DNA of 64,000 nt, taken from an uncultured Bacteroidales bacterium. GTDB taxonomy: Bacteria > Bacteroidota > Bacteroidia > Bacteroidales > Bacteroidaceae. Within the stretch, counting starts at the first letter, position 1. Each line of letters starts with the position of its first letter. Position numbers and translations under genes: made by a program. Below, in pieces: positions 63,981-64,000 of the stretch. The notes beneath the pieces are model-generated. The model was not told the origin of the DNA, ran no database searches, and saw nothing but the letters and a program-made list of their open reading frames with translations. The stretch spans positions 12,952 to 76,951 of the forward strand of contig CALKIW010000040.1 of the NCBI GenBank assembly GCA_937995875.1. The letters are read 5' to 3'.

Positions 63981-64000
63981 CCACGGCATCAGCAGGAAGT

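Overview
The window looks like a chromosomal segment of a Prevotella-type member of the Bacteroidales (inference). Evidence: many genes are preceded by the Bacteroidetes housekeeping promoter (TTTG, 19-21 nt, TAnnTTTG); Shine-Dalgarno sites are mostly absent; and the gene content is typical of the group (KorAB, ATP-type PEP carboxykinase, SecDF fusion, DUF4271, DUF6089, DUF6242, DUF4139, DUF1893, tandem OmpH/Skp next to BamA). No rRNA, CRISPR array, phage or IS transposase was seen.

Layout. 1-7.9 kb: membrane protein with winged-helix partner, DUF1893 protein, Na/Pi transporter, ACT-domain protein with phenylacetate-CoA ligase, and a nucleoside kinase. 8.6-14.5 kb: central metabolism (korAB, upp, pckA). 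About 15.05-15.27 kb: a structured non-coding RNA with its own promoter and terminator. 16.1-26.5 kb: an envelope run on the + strand (DUF6242 lipoprotein, DUF6089, uppS, bamA, three Skp/OmpH paralogues, murI, rbfA, LolC/E-type permease). 26.7-38.7 kb: O-methyltransferase, aroQ, xerD, M16 protease, metK, then DUF4271-hemD-rnpA-yidD-tyrS. 39.5-52.8 kb: tRNA-Gln, a DUF4139 chimera, a superoxide reductase, a short-chain dehydrogenase, HU, rhomboid protease, EEP-family protein, SecDF, a zinc metalloprotease, ADP-ribosylglycohydrolase and tRNA-Arg. 53.8-60.2 kb: trpS, then an AT-richer islet with a frameshifted AAA ATPase plus RloB pair (AbiL-like defence module), a C1-family lipoprotein and an SGNH hydrolase interrupted by a stop codon. 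60.3-64 kb: U32 peptidase/tRNA hydroxylase, sufE, a double retropepsin and a SpoU methyltransferase.

The most unusual feature is non-coding. At least six intergenic spots downstream of genes carry tandem repeats with a period of 22 bp (exact in the best arrays), although the repeated sequence differs from place to place. A dispersed element of about 340-390 bp is present five times, and in every copy its core is three units of 22 bp beside a GGCGGAG hairpin. Two further arrays have periods of 66 and 132 bp, both multiples of 22. A separate 7-bp repeat family (AATTCAA/AATTCAC/AATTCAT) supplies the start codon of one gene and fills part of the coding sequence of another.
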